Source: Bacillota bacterium (lineage in GTDB: Bacteria; Bacillota; Sulfobacillia; JABLXB01). From it: 64,000 nt of DNA. Positions 60,922 through 64,000 of the stretch are shown in pieces. The DNA lies in the NCBI GenBank assembly GCA_013178305.1, contig JABLXB010000001.1, positions 750,253 to 814,252 on the forward strand. Reading direction: 5' to 3'. The translations under genes were made by a program, and so were the position numbers. Numbering within the stretch: the stretch's first letter is position 1; the number at the start of each line of letters is the position of its first letter. The notes under the pieces were generated by a model. That model was not told the DNA's origin and searched no databases. It worked only from the letters and a program-made list of their open reading frames with translations.

Positions 60922-61911
60922 CTACCGGAGTCCGCCGGACCGGAGCAGATCCCTGGCGAACCAGAGCTTCATGGGGAGACTCTGAAGGCCCGGCAGGCCG
61001 GTCAGTTCCCTGCCCAGAGCGGGGGCGCCCAGCAGTGAACCCAGTGCTACCCTACCCTCGAGGAGGTCGAGCAGTCGCTCGAGCGGGCTCACCTTTCCGA
61101 ATTCCTTGAGCGTCCAGTCGTCTTCAATACCTGCAGCCTCCGCGGCGGTAACAAGCGCATCCTCGACGTTCCCGAATTCGTCCACGAGCCCGAGTTCCCT
61201 GGCCTGCCTCCCCGTAAAGATCCTTCCGTCGGCCAGGCTCCGCACCTTCTCCATGTCCATCTTTCGTCCCGCGGCCACCGTGTCGAGGAACTGCGCGTAT
61301 ATGTCGTCGACCATGCCCTGCAGTATGGCCCTTTCCTCGTCCTCGAGCTTGCGGGACATGGAGCCGATATCTTTGTAGGGACCGCTCTTGACGGTGTCGA
61401 TCTCGACACCGATCTTCTTCATCAGCTGCTCGAGCCTCGTAACCTCCATAATGACACCGATACTGCCGGTTATGGTCGCGGGGTTAGCAACGATGGCGTC
61501 CGCGCCCGCAGCGATCCAGTACCCGCCCGATGCGCACACGTCGCCCATAGAGGCGACCACTTTCTTGCCCGACTCGCGGAGGTGCTCGATCTCGCGCGAT
61601 ATCTCCTGCGATCCCGCCGCGCTTCCGCCGGGGGTATTCAGCCTGATCACCACTGCCCCTACCTCGCGGTCGTCCGCGGCCTCCCTGAGTTGCTCGACGA
61701 TGTCGTCGGAACCGCACTGATCGCCCGACAGGCCCGACGCGCCCCTACCGCTCATGATTATTCCTTCAATATAGATAATCCCAACGGCCCGGCCGGAGCG
61801 CGCCACGCCGGATTCTCGCGCCGAGCCGCCCGCCAGCACAAGCACGACAACCGAAATACAGGCCAGCGAAACGATGGCGATCCCGCCGGCCCTTCTCAGC
61901 CTGTCCTTCAA
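60922..61911 (-). CDS. sppA: Signal peptide peptidase SppA
   Basis: The 329-residue membrane-anchored serine protease has an N-terminal helix (about residues 10-28). The nucleophile Ser128 lies in GDVCASGGYW, and Lys180 in SGPYKDIG, 52 residues later. That is the same distance as Ser147 and Lys199 of B. subtilis SppA, so the Ser-Lys dyad is intact. LNTPGGSAAGSQEI is also conserved. It degrades leftover signal peptides and may help with membrane stress. The C-terminal 60 residues are unlike other SppA proteins. The start is TTG, overlapping the pyrG end region. Confidence 0.94.
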   Translation of the reverse strand: MKDRLRRAGGIAIVSLACISVVVLVLAGGSARESGVARSGRAVGIIYIEGIIMSGRGASGLSGDQCGSDDIVEQLREAADDREVGAVVIRLNTPGGSAAGSQEISREIEHLRESGKKVVASMGDVCASGGYWIAAGADAIVANPATITGSIGVIMEVTRLEQLMKKIGVEIDTVKSGPYKDIGSMSRKLEDEERAILQGMVDDIYAQFLDTVAAGRKMDMEKVRSLADGRIFTGRQARELGLVDEFGNVEDALVTAAEAAGIEDDWTLKEFGKVSPLERLLDLLEGRVALGSLLGAPALGRELTGLPGLQSLPMKLWFARDLLRSGGLR

Positions 61912-61914
61912 ATC

Positions 61915-63531
61915 CTACTCTCCCTTTCGCGCCGCGCGGTACGCGAGCGCCGCCTTGACGAAGTCCCGGAATAGGGGGTGTACCCTGGTTGGCCTCGACT
62001 TGAACTCGGGGTGGAACTGGGTTCCGACGAACCACGGGTGTCCGTCGAGTTCCATCATCTCCACGAGATTCCCCTGCGGCCACACGCCGACCGGCTTGAA
62101 CCCCGCCGCAGCCAGCTTGTCGCGGTAGGCATTGTTGACCTCGAACCGGTGCCTGTGGCGCTCGTATATGAGTTCGGTCCCGTAGGCTCCGAATGCCTTC
62201 GTCCCAGGAGTCAACCTGCACGGATACGCGCCGAGCCGCATGGTCCCACCCATGTTCTCGATGTCCTTCTGCTCGGGCATGAGGTCGATCACCGGATGCC
62301 CGGTGTCCGTTTCGAATTCCGTGCTGTTGGCGCCTTTGAGCCCCAGTACGTTCCTGGAGAACTCGATCACCGCGCATTGCATCCCCATGCATATCCCGAG
62401 GAATGGGACTTCCTTCTCGCGCGCGTAGCGTACCGCGTTGCACTTCCCCTCGATACCGCGGTAGCCGAACGCGCCGGGTACGAGGACTCCATCGTCGTCG
62501 CCGAGGTGAATGTACGCGGGGTCACGCTCCAGGTCCTCGGAGAACACCCAGTGTATTTCGACTTTGCAGTCGTTGGCGATGCCTGCGTGGGCGAGCGATT
62601 CGGAGAGGCTGAGGTACGCGTCGTGCAGGGCTATGTACTTACCGACCAGGGCGATCCGGCAGTGTTTCTCCGGGTTCTTGATCTTCTTCACTATGCCTCG
62701 CCACTCGGCCATATCCTTCTCACGGCTGCTGAGCCCGAGTTTCCTCAACGCGATGTTGCCCAGGCCTTGCTCCTCCAGGAGGATCGGCACCTCGTATATG
62801 CTCGCCGCGTCTATGTTCTCGATGACTGCATCTTTCTCTATGTCGCAGAACAGGGCGATCTTGTCCTTCATCTCGCGGGTGAAGGGGTTCTCGGTCCTGG
62901 CCACGATGGCGTCGGGCTGAATACCGATACTGCGTAGCTCCCTCACGCTGTGCTGCGTGGGTTTAGTCTTCTGTTCTCCCGAGGCGTGGATATAGGGGAC
63001 CAGCGTAACGTGTATGTACATTACGTCCTCGCGACCGACGTCGCTCCTGAACTGCCTGATGGCCTCGAGGAACGGGAGGCTCTCGATGTCGCCGACGGTG
63101 CCTCCGACCTCGCATATCACGATGTCGGCCCTGCTCTCGCGTGCGACACGCATCAGCCTTTCCTTGATCTCGTTGGTAACGTGAGGAATCACCTGCACCG
63201 TGCCACCCAAGAACTCGCCCTTGCGCTCCTTCTGAATCACGGAATTGTAGATTTTCCCCGTGGTGACGTTGTTGTTCTTGGAGAGGTTCACGTCGATGAA
63301 GCGCTCGTAGTGGCCCAGGTCGAGGTCGGTCTCGGCGCCGTCCTCCGTAACGAATACCTCACCGTGCTGGAGCGGGCTCATGGTCCCTGCATCGACGTTG
63401 ACGTAAGGGTCAAACTTGAGGGCGGTGACGTCGAAACCCCTGCTCTTAAGCAGACGGCCCAGAGATGCGGCAGTGATGCCTTTCCCCAGGCCGGAAACGA
63501 CGCCTCCAGTCACGAATATGAACTTCGCCAC
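61915..63531 (-). CDS. pyrG: CTP synthase
   Basis: The 538-residue enzyme makes CTP from UTP and glutamine. The synthetase domain begins [23 protein letters not shown], with [16 protein letters not shown]. The C-terminal glutaminase has the nucleophile Cys in FLGICMGMQ and the His/Glu pair in [12 protein letters not shown]. Full family length. The start is GTG after GGGGGTC. In B. subtilis pyrG lies in the same larger neighbourhood as rho and ywjH. Confidence 0.98.
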   Translation of the reverse strand: MAKFIFVTGGVVSGLGKGITAASLGRLLKSRGFDVTALKFDPYVNVDAGTMSPLQHGEVFVTEDGAETDLDLGHYERFIDVNLSKNNNVTTGKIYNSVIQKERKGEFLGGTVQVIPHVTNEIKERLMRVARESRADIVICEVGGTVGDIESLPFLEAIRQFRSDVGREDVMYIHVTLVPYIHASGEQKTKPTQHSVRELRSIGIQPDAIVARTENPFTREMKDKIALFCDIEKDAVIENIDAASIYEVPILLEEQGLGNIALRKLGLSSREKDMAEWRGIVKKIKNPEKHCRIALVGKYIALHDAYLSLSESLAHAGIANDCKVEIHWVFSEDLERDPAYIHLGDDDGVLVPGAFGYRGIEGKCNAVRYAREKEVPFLGICMGMQCAVIEFSRNVLGLKGANSTEFETDTGHPVIDLMPEQKDIENMGGTMRLGAYPCRLTPGTKAFGAYGTELIYERHRHRFEVNNAYRDKLAAAGFKPVGVWPQGNLVEMMELDGHPWFVGTQFHPEFKSRPTRVHPLFRDFVKAALAYRAARKGE

Positions 63532-63562
63532 GATGCATGACCCCCGGGATCAGATTGTCCAA

Positions 63563-64000
63563 TCAAGCGTATTCTAGAACATATACCTTCCTCTGTCCAA
63601 CGAGATCGTCCTTCCCGATCTCCACCGTGGTGCTGCCCACTCGCATGCCTCCACCCACTCTCTGCAGGAACGGCTCGACGCCGACGATCGGGAACGACAT
63701 GGCGTCGGTCTTGTAGTGCATGGGAATGACTACCCTGGGGTCGAGCCGTTCAACCACATTCGCGGCCCCGGCGGAGTCGATGGTGTACGTGCCGCCTACC
63801 GGTACGAGGAGTACATCCACTTTGCCGATCGCGGTCGCATGTCCAGGCGCCAGCGCGTGCCCGAGATCGCCGAGGTGGCACACGGACATGCCGTCCACAT
63901 CGAACACGAACACCGTGTTGGGCCCGCGCTTGGAGCCCTTCGCCTCATCGTGGAATGTGTCGATGCCCCTGGCAGTCACGTCGCCCAGGCTGTGCGAGCC
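63563..64000 (-). CDS. UPF0173-type metallo-beta-lactamase-fold hydrolase, cut by the right edge
   Basis: The 3' part of a gene that enters from beyond 64000. The visible residues include GIDTFHDEAKGSKRGPNTVFVFD, VCHLGDLGHALAPGHATAIGKVDVLLVPVGG and VVIPMHYKTD, the metal-binding and substrate-side motifs of the UPF0173/YtkL metal-dependent hydrolases. The N-terminal HxHxDH part lies outside the window. The gene ends 31 bases before pyrG and is in the same direction. Confidence 0.93.
   Translation of the reverse strand, partial: GSHSLGDVTARGIDTFHDEAKGSKRGPNTVFVFDVDGMSVCHLGDLGHALAPGHATAIGKVDVLLVPVGGTYTIDSAGAANVVERLDPRVVIPMHYKTDAMSFPIVGVEPFLQRVGGGMRVGSTTVEIGKDDLVGQRKVYVLEYA

Overview
This 64 kb window is G+C-rich and almost fully coding. 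It looks like part of the chromosome of a spore-forming, flagellated, probably anaerobic bacterium of the Bacillota with an S-layer. The evidence is the set of sporulation genes (spoIIID, spoIIQ, spoIID), flagellar rod genes, two SLH-domain surface proteins, a SAM-I riboswitch in front of metK, arginine-phosphatase-type YwlE, and a V-type ATPase in the clostridial/enterococcal subunit order. TTG and GTG starts behind strong GGAGG sites are frequent. I cannot assign a genus.

The backbone, almost all on the minus strand, follows the order known from Bacillus subtilis. From right to left it reads: tal, rho, rpmE, DUF1385 gene, prfA, prmC, ywlC, ywlE, rpiB (ywlF), ywlG, upp, comEB, mazG-like, tagO/wecA, mnaA, ATPase operon, murA, spoIID, spoIIQ, [accessory insert], spoIIID, mreB/mbl, flgF, flgG, flgJ-like, metK, glycosyltransferase-like gene. 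The slot that holds the F-type atp operon in B. subtilis is filled by a complete nine-gene V-type ATPase. Its ring subunit keeps the ligands of the Na+-binding Enterococcus hirae enzyme. Sigma-A promoters are visible in front of tagO/wecA, rpiB, rpmE and the rho leader, a sigma-F/G-type promoter in front of spoIIQ, and sigma-E-type promoters in front of spoIID and spoIIID.

The accessory insert between spoIIQ and spoIIID (6.4-15.8 kb) is a plus-strand catabolic module. A sigma-54 enhancer-binding protein is followed by a consensus -24/-12 promoter. Behind it lie a nitroreductase-like protein, a small Cys-rich V4R-like protein, a two-subunit family I CoA-transferase, a tripartite tricarboxylate-type transporter (TctC, TctB, TctA) and a very small 2[4Fe-4S] ferredoxin inside the transporter genes. 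A zinc alcohol dehydrogenase converges on the module. I read it as an inducible uptake, CoA-activation and reduction pathway for an unknown carboxylic acid.

Right of tal lies a surface-related region: a zinc-ribbon protein, a kal-like hot-dog enzyme, an O-antigen-ligase-like TPR protein, a subtilisin-fold protein that has lost every catalytic residue, and an SLH protein. A small mobile-element scar follows (49.5-51.7 kb), with a JAB-like protein, a 54-residue protein, an orphan HicB and a decayed XRE-S24 repressor carrying an exact 206-bp tandem duplication. Then come the main S-layer protein with a long leader, an ABC permease plus membrane-fusion protein with no ATPase alongside, a carboxyltransferase (pycB/oadA), a Yip1 protein, sppA, pyrG and the end of a metallo-hydrolase gene.

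RNA control is prominent: a SAM-I riboswitch (metK), a c-di-GMP-I riboswitch with terminator (flgF-flgG-flgJ), and a short promoter-to-terminator transcript upstream of rho that carries an anti-Shine-Dalgarno-like CCTCCTC. I saw no tRNA, rRNA or CRISPR array.
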